Shown in pieces: positions 39,173 through 48,899 of a stretch of 64,000 bases of DNA; position 1 is the first letter of the stretch, and the number at the start of each line of letters is the position of its first letter. A program made the translations under genes and the position numbers. The stretch lies in assembly GCA_022606425.2 (NCBI GenBank), contig JAHDVF020001552.1:124001-188000 (forward strand), given 5' to 3'. A model generated the notes under the pieces. That model was not told the DNA's origin. It saw nothing but the letters and a program-made list of their open reading frames with translations, and searched no databases. Origin of the DNA: Lepidostoma basale. Taxonomy: Eukaryota > Arthropoda > Insecta > Trichoptera > Lepidostomatidae.

Positions 39173-40007
39173 CCCTTATGTATGGAAGCAAAGTATGGAA
39201 ATGGTAAAAGAAGGATGAAAGTAGAATAAATGCAATAAAAATGAGATCTCTCTCTCTCAGGTGTGATGAATGTGTGAAAAATCAATGTATGATAGAGTGT
39301 CGAATGAAAATATGCAGTGCGAATGAAAGTATTATAAACAAAATAATGTAAGGATCATTAAAATGATTTGGACACATGGAAATAATGAATGAAGAAAGAA
39401 TGGTAGATTAAGTTTATGTAAATGTAACTAGAAACTGAGAAGACCAAGGAAAACGTGGCACCGTGAAGTCAATAAAATAATAATTGTCGATTAAGTGAGG
39501 AGGCGCCAGTGCCGAGAAACTGCGAGTGACCCAAAGAGCCATGGAAAAAGCCATGTTAGGAATAAGGCTAAGAGACAGAGTCAGAAACGATACGGTGAGA
39601 GAAAAAACAAAGGTCACTGACATCATCCACCGGGTGGCGACTCTAAAATGGCAATGGGCGGGTCACGTAACCGGAAGCTCAGATGAAAAATGGACAAGAA
39701 GACTGCTAACTTGGAGACCGTGGACGGCGAAGAGAAGTGCAGGGCGACCGCAACTACGGTGGAAGGATGATCTAAACAGATACGTCGGAATAACCTGGAT
39801 GCAGTCTGCACAGGACAGAATGACATGGAAGCAACTGGAGGAGGCCTTTGTCCAGGAGTGGACGGGAATAGGCTGAGGAAGAAGAAGAAGAAGAAGAAGT
39901 GAGGAGGAATGTTGATTAAGCGAGAAAAGGATGTAATGAAAGTATAGTGTAGTGGTCTATCTTGCTGCCTGTCTCTTTAGGGAGATGGCATGGTGGTTAG
40001 TTAGTAA
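39173..40007 (+). pseudogene. RTE-A LINE 3' end, interrupted
   Basis: First part 39173-39503 (TATGGAAGCAAAGTATGGAA, decayed GHME and RMVD region), second part 39897-40007 (AGCGAGAAAAGGATGTAATG, then GATGGCATGGTGGTTAGTTA). An RTE-B copy sits in the middle. An AAGTGAGGAGG duplication (39493-39503 and 39897-39907) marks that insertion. Confidence 0.8.
39504..39896 (+). pseudogene. RTE-B LINE 3' end, nested in RTE-A
   Basis: One open frame of 116 codons (39526-39876): TQRAMEKAMLGIRLRDRVRN, WQWAGHVTGSSDEKWTRRLL, GRPQLRWKDDLNRYVG and KQLEEAFVQEWTGIG, with its natural stop. The 3' tail is a GAA repeat (39878-39896). It is the least damaged RTE-B end here and appears recent. Confidence 0.9.
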
Positions 40008-40079
40008 GTTTAAACTTCTAGAAAACATACGTTTTTGTTCGTATTAATTAATTTAATGATCGTAGTAAAATGATAAAAT

Positions 40080-40680
40080 AACTTCGTGCTTTGGCACAAT
40101 TCGTTCCACACTCGATTGAGAGGAGTGCTTCTCTTTCCTACAGTGCTTAAAACGGCACATGATTATTATTTACAATGGATAAAAGAGTAATTGAAAATGA
40201 AATGAGGATAATAAATAACAAGCCGCGGAGAATTTAGTGGTTGCTCAAATAAAACAATGCGCCGGCATCGTATTCATCATCGGCCGGCTCATCCAGCGGA
40301 GAACTGCGTGAAAATTCAATTAACACGAACAGACTCCAAAAATAATTGTTTGGGAGAATCTTTTGTGGCTCGAGGACCTAATGGAACCTTCCGTAACAGA
40401 TCGCGGGCGGAGCAAGGGGGACGGGGAAGGGGAGGCGACCGGGGTGGGGGATGCTAGCATGTTTATATTAAAGAACACATCAGACGGAAGATTGGAGAGT
40501 AATAAAGAACAATGTAATCTGATGCTTATTTTTGAGGAAACAATTTACCGGAAATTTCGGAATAAAATAATATTCGAAAATATACATCTCCCACATTGTA
40601 TTTGCTTGAACAAATGATGTTAAACATGATACAACGTCAGTTTTTTTAATAAACGTTTTCAGATGAGACATGTAATACAT
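40080..40680. other. Spacer with GC-richer patch
   Basis: 40225-40455 is GC-richer (GCGCCGGCATCG, GGCCGGCTCATCC, GGGGAAGGGGAGGCGACC) and unique here; possibly host sequence. Short frames across it have no motif. Confidence 0.3.
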
Positions 40681-40684
40681 AATA

Positions 40685-40925
40685 ATTAAATAAAACGATG
40701 TTTTTTAACTACTTCCACTTTTGTCTTTATTTAGACAGCGACCGGTTTCTCCAGGCTCGCTGGCATCGACAGACTGGTCTGTCTCCAGTCTGTCGATGCC
40801 AGCGAGCCTGGCAGCTCGCTGTCTAAATAAAGACAAAAGTGGAAGTAGTTAAAAAACATCGTTTTATTTAATTATTATTTAAAATGAACTTCCATCAAGA
40901 GATTTCAGTAAAATGTTTTTACATT
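40685..40925. repeat. Family A foldback element
   Basis: Left arm 40685-40777 reversed, centre TCTGTCTC, right arm 40785-40870, right flank 40871-40918. The left arm core is complete apart from TTTCTCC for TTTCGCC; the right arm has lost GAAACCGGTC. Confidence 0.87.
40736..40776 (-). ncRNA. Hammerhead-like ribozyme, family A
   Basis: CAGU, CUGUCGA, U, GCCAG-CGAGC-CUGGA (last base of stem II mispaired), GAAACCGGUC, GCUG on the minus strand. The right arm copy (40785-40822) reads GGCAGCUCGCUG across the lost core, a clean 6-base deletion with replacement. Confidence 0.45.
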
Positions 40926-41039
40926 TACAAATACATGTTTTTACATTTTATTTAGGATAATTAGAAAAAAAATACATAATCGCCTATTTTTATGTTTGTA
41001 AAATATCAATCTGTTATAAGGAACGAATGATGATTAAAA

Positions 41040-41280
41040 TGTTAAACAATCTAGTTTTTCTTCTATGTTCGCCATACTTTGTGTTGTAGATGTTTTATTT
41101 GTCGTTTTTTTTAAATACTTTGTGTACAACACTAATATTAATTTTTTTTTAATATCAGACATGTTTCGGACAACCCGGTCCTTCCTCAGTGATATTATTA
41201 AGATATTATAATTTGTAAACAATTTTATAATCTCTTCTATATTCGCCATACTTTGTGTTGTAATTTCTTTATTTCTTTTT
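41040..41280 (-). repeat. Family G ribozyme repeat
   Basis: Minus strand: outer part on both sides, with CTTCTATGTTCGCCATACTTTG at 41059-41080 (in part) and again CTTCTATATTCGCCATACTTTG at 41234-41255 (in part), so two copies of the distal end lie in the same direction around one ribozyme arm. Confidence 0.75.
41151..41196 (-). ncRNA. Hammerhead ribozyme, family G, complete
   Basis: Self-cleaving RNA candidate on the minus strand. Stem I: AAUAUCA (41190-41196) pairs with UGAUAUU (41151-41157), 7 perfect base pairs. First box CUGAGGA exact. One extra A, then stem II GGAC-CGGGUU-GUCC. Then GAAA, the self-complementary ACAUGU, and C at the cut site, followed directly by stem I. Every invariant base of the hammerhead core is present; stem III has no loop and would need a second molecule. 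The best formed copy in the window. Confidence 0.72.
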
Positions 41281-41299
41281 TAAACACTTTGTTTATACA

Positions 41300-41555
41300 A
41301 CACTTACATCTCATATTTGGGTCATGTGCTAAAGGGAGAAAAATACCACCTTCATCGACTGATATTAATAGGTAAATCGAGGGACATCTGGGAGTTGATA
41401 GAAGGCAGTTGTCCTGACTGCGGAACATTAAAGAATATACAGGAATGACTAGAGTTCAGAACCTGTTTCAAGTGGCGCAGGACAGAGATGCCTTTGCTGC
41501 AGTGATAGCCAACGTTGGTGGGACCTGACATGGCATCGGAAGAAGAAGAATAATT
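41300..41555 (+). pseudogene. RTE-C LINE 3' end
   Basis: CTCATATTTGGGTCATGTGC (also at 50380), then GTTGATAGAAGGCAGTTGTC, GTGGCGCAGGACAGAGATGC and ACCTGACATGGCATCGG, ending GAAGAAGAAGAA. Peptide words FKWRRTEMPL and LGHVLKGE survive in changed frames. Confidence 0.7.
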
Positions 41556-41559
41556 ATTT

Positions 41560-41690
41560 TTATTATATTTTAATAATATATTTACAAAAATAAAAATATT
41601 TGCCAAAACATGTTTCGGAAGTATTCTGAATCCTGAATTGTTAATATTATAGTAATATTTAGGTGTTATTTCGTAAAAAACGATGTTAAA
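41560..41690. repeat. Weak ribozyme-like remnant
   Basis: Minus strand UCAGAAUACUUCC, GAAACAUGUUUUGG (41598-41630) has the GAAACAUGU word after a weak hairpin, but no CUGANGA box. Treated as a possible relative only. Confidence 0.25.
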
Positions 41691-41870
41691 CTCCATATTA
41701 AATAAAACGTATGTTTTTTTGAAGTTTTATTATATTTTATTAAATGATATGTTACGCCTGTCGCAAAACATCTTATTCACATAAAATATAATAAAATGTC
41801 TAGAAAACGACGTTTTCATTAGTATAAATTATTAATATTTACATCTGAGTATGGAGATTTTAAACATGTA
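41690..41870. repeat. Family F foldback element, decayed
   Basis: ACTCCATATTAAATAAAACG, then GAAGTTTTATTATATTTTAT on the left; AATATAATAAAATGTCTAG, ACGTTTTCATTAGTATAAAT on the right. The centre TGATATGTTACGCCTGTCGC keeps only a trace of the core. Confidence 0.65.
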
Positions 41871-42019
41871 ATGTAATTTTTATTTTTTGTAAAAATATTT
41901 CATGAAAAAGTAAAGATAACAAATTCTCCTTGCAAACGCTTATTTTATTATCAATATAGGATATAGTATATAGAATAATCTATTATCCAGGACACAGTAT
42001 ATAATAAGAAGTAATCATT

Positions 42020-42482
42020 TGGAAGCATCTATGAAGCCTGCGTTCTGCTAGTTGGTACTTATGGTCTTGAAACTGTTACATTTTCCAAACAAAGTGCCGA
42101 GAAACTACGAGTGACCCAAAGAGCCATGGAAAGAGCCATGTTAGGAATAAGCCTAAGAGACAGAGTCAGAAACGATACGGTGAGAGAAAAAAACAAAGGT
42201 CACTGACATCATCCACCGAGTGGCGACTCTAAAATGGCAACGGGCAGGTCACGTTGCCAGAAGCTCAGATGAAAAGTGGACAAGAAGACTGCTGACTTGG
42301 ATACTGTGGACGGCGAAGATAAGTGCAGGGCAACCGCAACTACGGTGGAAGGATGATCTAAACAGACACGTCGGAATAACCTGAATGCAGTCTGTACAGG
42401 ACAGAATGAAATGGAAGCAAATGGAGGAGGCCTTTGTCTAGAAGTGGACGGGATAGGCTGAGGAAGAAGAAGAAGAAGAAGA
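42020..42482 (+). pseudogene. RTE-B LINE 3' end
   Basis: Starts inside YEACVLLVGTYGLETVT, then QRAMERAMLGISLRDRVRN; a one-base insertion in an A run (about 42187) shifts the rest (RVATLKWQRAGHV, then RWKDDLNRHVG). It ends in a GAAGAAGAA tail (42462-42482). Confidence 0.85.
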
Positions 42483-42489
42483 ATCATTT

Positions 42490-42865
42490 GGACAGTAGCC
42501 CTGACCATTATGACAAAATACTTACAAAAAACTTTATGGCTCTAATGTACAGAATTGTATTGTTTATACTCGTAGACTTCCTTAGTTAAAAATTTAAATA
42601 TGCAAAAACGATGAAAGCAGGCGTGTCTAACCAATAATTAATCTTAGTTAGATTAATGATTTAGGTGGGGAGCACTTTGGGCGGGTTGAATATTTTATTG
42701 CAAAAGTGAGGCTACATTTTACCCAACTTTGGTCTGCAATGTTTTTACATTAAACAATTATTTGAATATTCTGGGAAGAAATATTTCCAGTAATGGGAAA
42801 TGCTCTCCCTAACGTGGAAACAGATTTCTTTTGCAAGTGCTAGGAAACTCTGTGTGCTTTAGAAA
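42490..42865. other. No gene seen
   Basis: AT-rich spacer. Confidence 0.3.
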
Positions 42866-42867
42866 TT

Positions 42868-43370
42868 CAATCAATCAATCAATCAAATCAGTTTATTTTC
42901 TCAAAAGACATTACAAACATTTTTTATAGTTTAAGGCATCTATTGAGAACAGGTAAAACATAAGGAATACTCGTATATAATACCAGGAACGCATGAGAGA
43001 TGGTTCGACATTAGGAATACAAAATACTCTCCAAAGTCAAGAGTATTTGTCTTCTGAATGTACTTTCACGAATATGAAAGACATCGATCTCCTAAGCGAT
43101 CATGTTCAGCAGTTTGATTGGTCCCCCCACCGGCATCACCAGAGGCAGGTTGGTTCTGCATGCTGGGAGATAAAACAGTCTGTGCTGACGCTGTCGAAGA
43201 TAGCCATCCGGAACATAAAGATGGATAGCCTCCAAGATGATGGAGTTCTCAAAGAATCCCCTGATAAGTCTGAAGAAATGGGTAAGTGTGCACCCATCCC
43301 TTCTTATCTGTAAACTATTGGTCCCCAGCATGCCCAAGAGGAATGCAGTTGCATTATGCTGTGTAAATTC
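42868..43370 (-). pseudogene. jockey/R1-like LINE C-terminus
   Basis: Minus strand, frame 43337-43092: MLGTNSLQIRRD, LTHFFRLIRGFFEN, AIHLYVPDGYLRQRQH, LFYLPACRTNLPL, LLNMIA. This is the usual LINE end with the LYVPD and F-x-x-P-x-CRTN words. The 3' tail is an ATTG repeat (on plus CAATCAATCAATCAATCAAA, 42870-42889). Not the same element as 32046-33912. Confidence 0.7.
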
Positions 43371-43371
43371 G

Positions 43372-43510
43372 GGTGGTGGTCTAGGGGATAGAACGCTTGG
43401 CTCCTGGTCAAGCCTGGACTCGACCAGATTCCTTCTTCATAATAATGAGCTATTTTTTACTCACATTGAAGATTGTAAAATAAATTCTAATATCATTGAT
43501 GTAAGTCCTT
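43372..43510 (+). mobile_element. Possible tRNA-derived SINE, second type
   Basis: GGTGGTCTAGGGGATAGAAC at 43375-43394 looks like a tRNA A-box region, and CTGGACTCGACCAG (43420-43433) lies where a B box would be, though diverged from GGTTCGANTCC. Directly adjoins the LINE fragment. Single copy, so tentative. Confidence 0.3.
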
Positions 43511-43861
43511 GATGTTAGTCTTTTTAAAAAAAAAAAAATTATAAAATTTAATGCTTATTTTTGTTGACTGATACGAGTGCCTGTAAAAATGGTTACCACA
43601 GATAAATTAACTTAATTAATTTATATTTTATAACCAGTAATTAAAAAATTTCCCGAAATTTTCTGTTTTCTTATATACTCCATTTAAATTAAATGTGATT
43701 CACGAGAGTGTATTTAATATAAATTCTGTTTTTTAAAATAATAAATTACCAGATATAACAATTTAAAAATATTGCCGTAGAATTTGTCTTTTTCTTTTTT
43801 ATATAGGTACTTTGTATATACAACACTAACTTTAAGAAAAATTAAAAATGTATCTTTATAA

Positions 43862-43902
43862 TATTACTGAGGAAGGACCGGTTGTCCGAAACATGTCTGA
43901 TA
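43862..43902 (+). ncRNA. Hammerhead ribozyme, family G
   Basis: UAUUA (43862-43866), CUGAGGA (43867-43873, exact), A, GGAC-CGGUU-GUCC, GAAA, ACAUGU, C (43897), UGAUA (43898-43902) pairing with UAUUA through one G-U pair. All core bases present. Confidence 0.65.
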
Positions 43903-43910
43903 TGTTATAT

Positions 43911-44418
43911 GATAACTAACTAACTAACTAACCATGACGCCGTCTCCCCGAAGGGTTAGGCAGAAATAATGGACTGCCACACTTTTCTTTCCTGACATAT
44001 TTCTCTCGCTTCCTCAACATTCATACATCGTGTCATGCACGCGCGTCGATTTCTCTGACTCCTCACATGGCCGACATTCAATATTTGATTTATTTGATCG
44101 TGCCACGTTTTCCTCGGTCTTCCTCTATTTCTGGTTCCATTTACATCATTAACATATAATTTTTTTTACAATTCTTTCCTCATTCATTCTTTTCATAAGT
44201 CCAAACCATCTCAATGATCCTTTCATTATTTTGTTCATGACACCATCATTCGCACCGCATTAACATCTTATATTTTCATTCGACACTCTATCATACACAG
44301 AGTATCTACTCATTAGTCTAAGAGATCTCATATCTACTGCATTTATTCTACTTTCATCCTTTTTTTGCCAGTTCCATGCTTTGCTTCCATACATAAGGGT
44401 TGGTAGAAGAACACCAGA
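43911..44418 (-). pseudogene. RTE-A LINE 3' end, with target duplication
   Basis: Tail GATAACTAACTAACTAACTA (43911-43930), then CCATGACGCCGTCTCC, the HDQINQ, GHM and RINAVDMRS regions, ending within the MYGSKAWNW region and PTLM (44400 on). Flanked by ATGTTATAT, so the ends are certain. Confidence 0.88.
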
Positions 44419-44504
44419 ATGTTATATTATTATTTTTTTAAAGTTAGTGTTATATATACAAAGTACATAAAAAAAGAAAAAGACAAATAAAATATCTAAG
44501 TTTT

Positions 44505-45610
44505 GCCAATTTATAGAGAAAAACAATTATTGATGGTTGTGGTTTTAATTTGGTAAAACTTCATTGTATAATTAATGCATAATGAAGGCGTGATTGGTTT
44601 TTTGGTTTCACGTTTATTTATTTATATGTAAAATCGGTTTTTAAATCAATGCCTCCGTGATGAAAGTCCTCTAACTCCTTTCATCTGCGGAATGTTTATT
44701 ATGAGTTCATTCGGTTTAGCTTGGATGAAACGCGAAGAAAATTCTAGAAAAACGTAGAAAATAAACGAGAAAAAGTATTACAAATTCTTAGCGGAATTCG
44801 TTGTCAAGAACATAATTAGTTTTAAAAATTTGGCTTCCAAACTGCTCAAAGACGATCACTATATTAAATAAGCCGTGGGAAAGTTTCATCTCTGTAATAA
44901 GCCGACTCCACCAAACACTTTGGTAATTGAAGTTTAATCTTCAACCAACATTTATTTCAAGAAATTTTGCACCATTAACTGTTCGTGGAAGTTAACTACG
45001 CGGCCAACGACCGGGGCTTAGTTATTACGTCGGGCTCAAACACAAACTTGGAAAATATTGTTAAAATTAAATGTTATTCACAATTATGGAGTTTTAAATG
45101 TTCCGTCAGTTGAGATAATAACATAACCTATTATTAAAAATAGCTGTGCTTTGAGTTTACAGAAGGTTCTATTTACTTTTAAAAACATATGCGTACGTAA
45201 TAAATTTTCCTTTCATCTTAAAAACCCACTCAGTATCAGTTTTCGTGTTTTCAATTAAGGTAAAAATGGGATTATACTAAAAATTCTGCTCCATAGAAAT
45301 ATCACAATTTTAATTGCAACAATATAAAAGTAAACCGGTTGATGAAGTTAGGACCGGAAGGTTTGACCTTTTAACTTTCCCGCGCCACTTTCGAATGAGA
45401 ACATTTTGTTTTGGGCACTACATAAAAGAGACGCATAAAAAAACAAAATAGCAATATGAAACTAGCAAGCTTTTCTATAAGGTTTTAGAATTTTTGTTAT
45501 TTCATGTGGTTTGATTGTACCGTTTGCAATATTCCGTGTTTTTCAAGGATCAGAAATTTTTCTTCTAGATTTAATAATATTAAATAATGAATTTTTTTTT
45601 AATGTAAAAT
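44505..45610. other. No gene seen
   Basis: Long spacer, moderately AT-rich, probably unique. No frame of note. Confidence 0.35.
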
Positions 45611-45639
45611 CCTTTATATATTAAGTTTAATTCCACTTG

Positions 45640-45720
45640 ATTTTAGGGATTTCACCAGTTCCAGTGTCACTAGAAGATGGCAGCGAGCTGCTGTTGTATC
45701 TGCAATAATATAAGTATTTT
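45640..45720 (+). repeat. Family C, half copy
   Basis: TTCACCAGTTCCAGTGTC, then ACTAGAAGATGGCAGCGAGC (45668-45687), matching 4528-4546; it stops before the GAAA box and continues into unrelated sequence (TGCTGTTGTATCTGC). Confidence 0.6.
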
Positions 45721-45764
45721 GTTACTCGTAATATATATCTCTACAAAGTTTGTTTGTGCCTTTT

Positions 45765-46080
45765 TCTTCTTTTTCTTCTTCATGTGCCTAGCCGGGTCCA
45801 CCCGATGTCGACTATCACTTTAGAGTACATGACCCTGTCTTGTGCAGTTCTAAACAGCGCCTCGATGGTTCTTATCTCCGTTCAAACACCTATTTTCTGG
45901 AGCCAATATATCTGTCTTCTCCCCACACGTCAACGACCCTTTATTTCGCCCTTTATGATGAGGTGCAGTCGTACGTACTTATCTCTTCTGAGCAAATGCC
46001 CCAGGTAGGACACTTTCCAAACTTTGATGTCTGCCGGCAATTGTCTACCAACTCTTGCTCTTTGTAGCACACTTACATGG
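45765..46080 (-). pseudogene. RTE-C LINE 3' end
   Basis: TTCTTCTTCATGTGCCTAGC, GTCCACCCGATGTCGACTAT, TTATTTCGCCCTTTATGATG and GGTAGGACACTTTCCAAACT in order (plus strand), the reversed RTE-C 3' end including the LGH region. Peptide words on minus: WKVSYLGHLLRRDKY. Confidence 0.7.
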
Positions 46081-46089
46081 CTGTGTGTG

Positions 46090-46575
46090 TCTGTTGCCGA
46101 TAATTGCCCCCCGTATTAGAAGATCGTATAACGTACGGTCACCATTAAACCGCCTTCCCGGACGATTAGCACTTTATTGCTTCTGACGGGAGGGGAAACA
46201 AACGAAACTCGATAAAATGGCGGCTGCAGGATGCAACAGCGCCCTTCCGAGAGGTTCGTAAACAATGTGTTGCGTTGTTTACTGCAACGAACACTGTTAA
46301 CCCACTGAACAAAAATATATCGGAAGTGATTAAGATAAATGCTCTGTTGCAATTGCAAATGATGTTATCTTGCAAACAATTACAGGTTTTTTCAAATCTA
46401 AGATTAATAAATACTTAATATTTATCAAAACGTCAGTTTTACCGAAATTTTATTATCTTTTATGAGAGCAATACAGTGAAAACTCTCATAACGAGAAACA
46501 TCCTTTAAAATACACCAGAATAGCTAGAGTCTAGGACCCGCTTTATTGTACGCTCAATCATTACAAAATATAATT
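46090..46575. other. No gene recognised
   Basis: 46110-46260 is GC-richer, with an 80-codon minus frame (46116-46358) lacking motifs. Confidence 0.3.
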
Positions 46576-46579
46576 TGTC

Positions 46580-46650
46580 TTAACAACACTTTATTTTGTT
46601 TTATCGAACCAACCGGTTTCGCTCCCGCCGGATCTTTGACAGAGTAACAA
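46580..46650 (-). repeat. Family D ribozyme repeat, single arm
   Basis: ACACTTTATTTTGTTTTATC (46586-46605), then the core. The flank is the same as in the core-less foldback at 17388-17492. Confidence 0.7.
46607..46645 (-). ncRNA. Hammerhead-like ribozyme, family D
   Basis: Minus strand: CUCUGUCAAAG in place of CACCCUGACGAAG, hairpin GAUCCGGCGGGAGC, GAAA, palindrome ACCGGU, U, then GGUUCG. It has the intact 3' half that the 24691 copy lacks. Confidence 0.45.
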
Positions 46651-46929
46651 AAATAATATGTGTTTTATAAAATATATGTTATCACAAGTATATATTATAT
46701 TGTTTACGAAACGTTAAGTGTTTGTGGTAAATGATATTTTAAACATATACTTAAAATATTTTTTAAATATCTTTGAAGAGATATCAATATATGTATTTCT
46801 GAGGTTAATAAACGCGCAATCTTATTCAAAACCATCATATTTCCTGGGTAGAATTTTGTACTGTAGGTGTAAGCATTATCGCATAGAATTAAGGAAGAAT
46901 TATATGACAAAAAAAATTATCTTAAATGT

Positions 46930-47020
46930 AATTTATTATAATCAAACGATTTTACTTTAAACAATAATTAAATTGACTTACTACTTAACTACTGTCTTTA
47001 TTTCGACAGGGACTTGTCTA
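46930..47020 (-). repeat. Family A remnant
   Basis: TAATCAAACGATTTTACT, AACAATAATTAAATTGACTT, TTAACTACTGTCTTTATTTC and GACAGGGACTTGTC. The arm is recognisable, the core lost. Confidence 0.6.
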
Positions 47021-47024
47021 ATTT

Positions 47025-47820
47025 ATTATAAAAAAATCAACGAAGAAACACTAACTAAATATCATTTAATATATCAAAAGAAAAATAAACACGATAAATA
47101 CATATTTTTTAAAGATTTATCAACTTCGGAATGGGTATTTCAAGATAATTTATTAATTATGATTATCATGATGTCAACTTAATTTATTAAAATCATTAAA
47201 GCGCAGAATATTATAATAACTGGCTTAATTTGTTCAATTAAAGTGTTGGAAAAATACAATATATTTCTAAAATTTAAATTTACAAACCAAAAAAATATGC
47301 TTTAATTAATACAGCAAAGGATATTCAAATGTTCACTCATTTTTACTTTCAACTCATCACAAATTCATTTTGAAATACAAATAAATCTTCAATGCTCTTG
47401 AAGAATTTCTAAATAAGTTCTGTATTAAAATATTCACATCGCTCCTTTACTATTTACATGGAACAAGAATTCACGAAATTTAAAAAAAAACAGATTTATT
47501 TGTAATGAGGCCTCTAATCAAACAGAAGATATGCCAATACATCATGTAAAGTTCTAAAGCTCAAACATCGGTATAGAACGCCCCCTCAAATGTGTTGGCG
47601 CTGGTCTGTAGGGAAAACCGAGAAGATGAAAGCTCGGCATAATTGTTAAATGGCAGATTTAATTAGACAAAGTGATGTATTGTTCTTTAGCTGTATTATT
47701 TTATAAAGTTATTTATTAGTTTAGACTAGTAAATAATTTGAAAAATGTTTTATTAAACACCACACGGTTCACTTTTACTTCAAATAAAACTCAAATTAAA
47801 TATCACGCATGTAGCTCCTC
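47025..47820. other. No gene seen
   Basis: AT-rich spacer. Confidence 0.35.
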
Positions 47821-47825
47821 ACTTT

Positions 47826-48025
47826 TAAAGACCGAGAAAAACGTGGCAAAATCAAATAAATCAAATATTGAATATCGGTCACGTGAGGAGTAGGAGAAAT
47901 CGACATGCCTGCGTGATGCGATGTATAAATGTTGATGTGGCGAGAGAAGTATGCCAGGAAAGAAATGCGTGGCAGTGTATTCTTCCTGACTACCCCTTCA
48001 GATAGACGACGTGATGCTTAATAAG
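47826..48025 (+). pseudogene. RTE-A LINE, last 200 bases
   Basis: GACCGAGAAAAACGTGGCAA, CGGTCACGTGAGGAGTAGG and GATAGACGACGTGATGCTTA, the GRPRKTWHDQINQ to 3' end portion. Confidence 0.8.
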
Positions 48026-48349
48026 TTAGTTTAGCTCGTCGTTTAAAAAAGACAAAAGATTAGGCATTCGAAATCAAACAGTTTAAAATTCACATTAGTA
48101 TTAGTCTGAATTTTAAGCATGCTATTTAGAGTCCGGTAAGTAGTAAAATATTTTCATAAACAATGTATCAAATTACCAGTTTATTGTTTAACGAAAAATT
48201 TGAAATTAAATTCTCTACTTCGACTGCTATAAAATACACTTTTTTCATACTTTTGAATGCGAAAAAATTTGTGTTGAAGTATATCGTTACCTTTTTCTTC
48301 CTCTCATTTATATTTGAATAAATTTGACGATCTGTGACACATAAATTAT

Positions 48350-48545
48350 GTCTCCTGAGATGACGAGGTCCTACTGTCCCGCCATCCTTTGTGTGGTAGT
48401 CTTCCAGGTGGACGGTATCCAGAGGGGATTAAATAAGCGTTTCTATATGCGAGTCTGTCACTGTCCATTCTGGCTACATGGTCTCTTCTTCGCCTTCTTC
48501 TGGATATACTTCACTGAACGATGTCCTATATTTCGCAAGTTTTTC
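48350..48545 (-). pseudogene. LINE C-terminal fragment
   Basis: Minus strand reads DHVARMDSDRLAYRNAYLIP, then SGYRPPGRLPHKGWRDS. It matches the fragment at 2340-2700. Confidence 0.65.
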
Positions 48546-48599
48546 TTAATTCTGAACACGAACCAACAGGAAGATTTCTATGTTTTCAACAAGCTTGAG

Positions 48600-48850
48600 C
48601 CAATAAAGATATTTCTAAACATACTGTTGTTTAGCCAATACCATACATAAGCTGAAATGTGTGCAATGGGTTATGGAGAGACAAATGTTGAACGTAAGTC
48701 TGAGGGACAAAATATCCAATACTGAAATCAGACGATAAGCTTGTCGATGTGATGGACCGTGTTATGAAGTGGAAATTGGCAGGATATGTCGCTAGACAGA
48801 GATAGGTAAATGGGCACCCAGAGTATTAACGTGAAGACGTAATCCTGCGA
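48600..48850 (+). pseudogene. RTE-B-like LINE fragment
   Basis: LKCVQWVMERQMLNVSLRDK, then ISNTEIRR, then MDRVMKWKLAGYVARQR and KWAPRVL. The order matches TQRAMERAMLGISLRDR to GHVARSSDEKW of RTE-B at low identity, with shifts. Confidence 0.65.
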
Positions 48851-48899
48851 ACTGGAATTCTCTTCATGATTATTAACATGGCCTTACATTGGTCAGAAA

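Larger units (their letters stand above)
39108..40065. repeat. Family F foldback split by nested LINE insertions
   Basis: Left outer arm 39108-39172 (TTACGAAAGAAATAGTATG, then TTATGGGAATGACATAC) and right outer arm 40008-40065 (TAAACTTCTAGAAAACATAC, GTTCGTATTAATTAATTTA) of one family F element. Between them lies an RTE-A copy that itself holds an RTE-B copy. Confidence 0.7.
43788..44500. repeat. Family G element split by an RTE-A insertion
   Basis: Left arm (43788-43845, reversed words CTTTGTATATACAACACTAA), right arm with ribozyme (43846-43910), then after the LINE the continuation 44419-44500 (AGTTAGTGTTATATATACAA, AAGTACATAAAAAAAG). The 9-base ATGTTATAT occurs at both borders (43902-43910 and 44419-44427). 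Confidence 0.8.

Noticed and set aside
41598..41630. GAAACAUGU on the minus strand as a tenth ribozyme family
   Set aside because: Lacks a CUGANGA box and a convincing stem II; listed only as a weak remnant.
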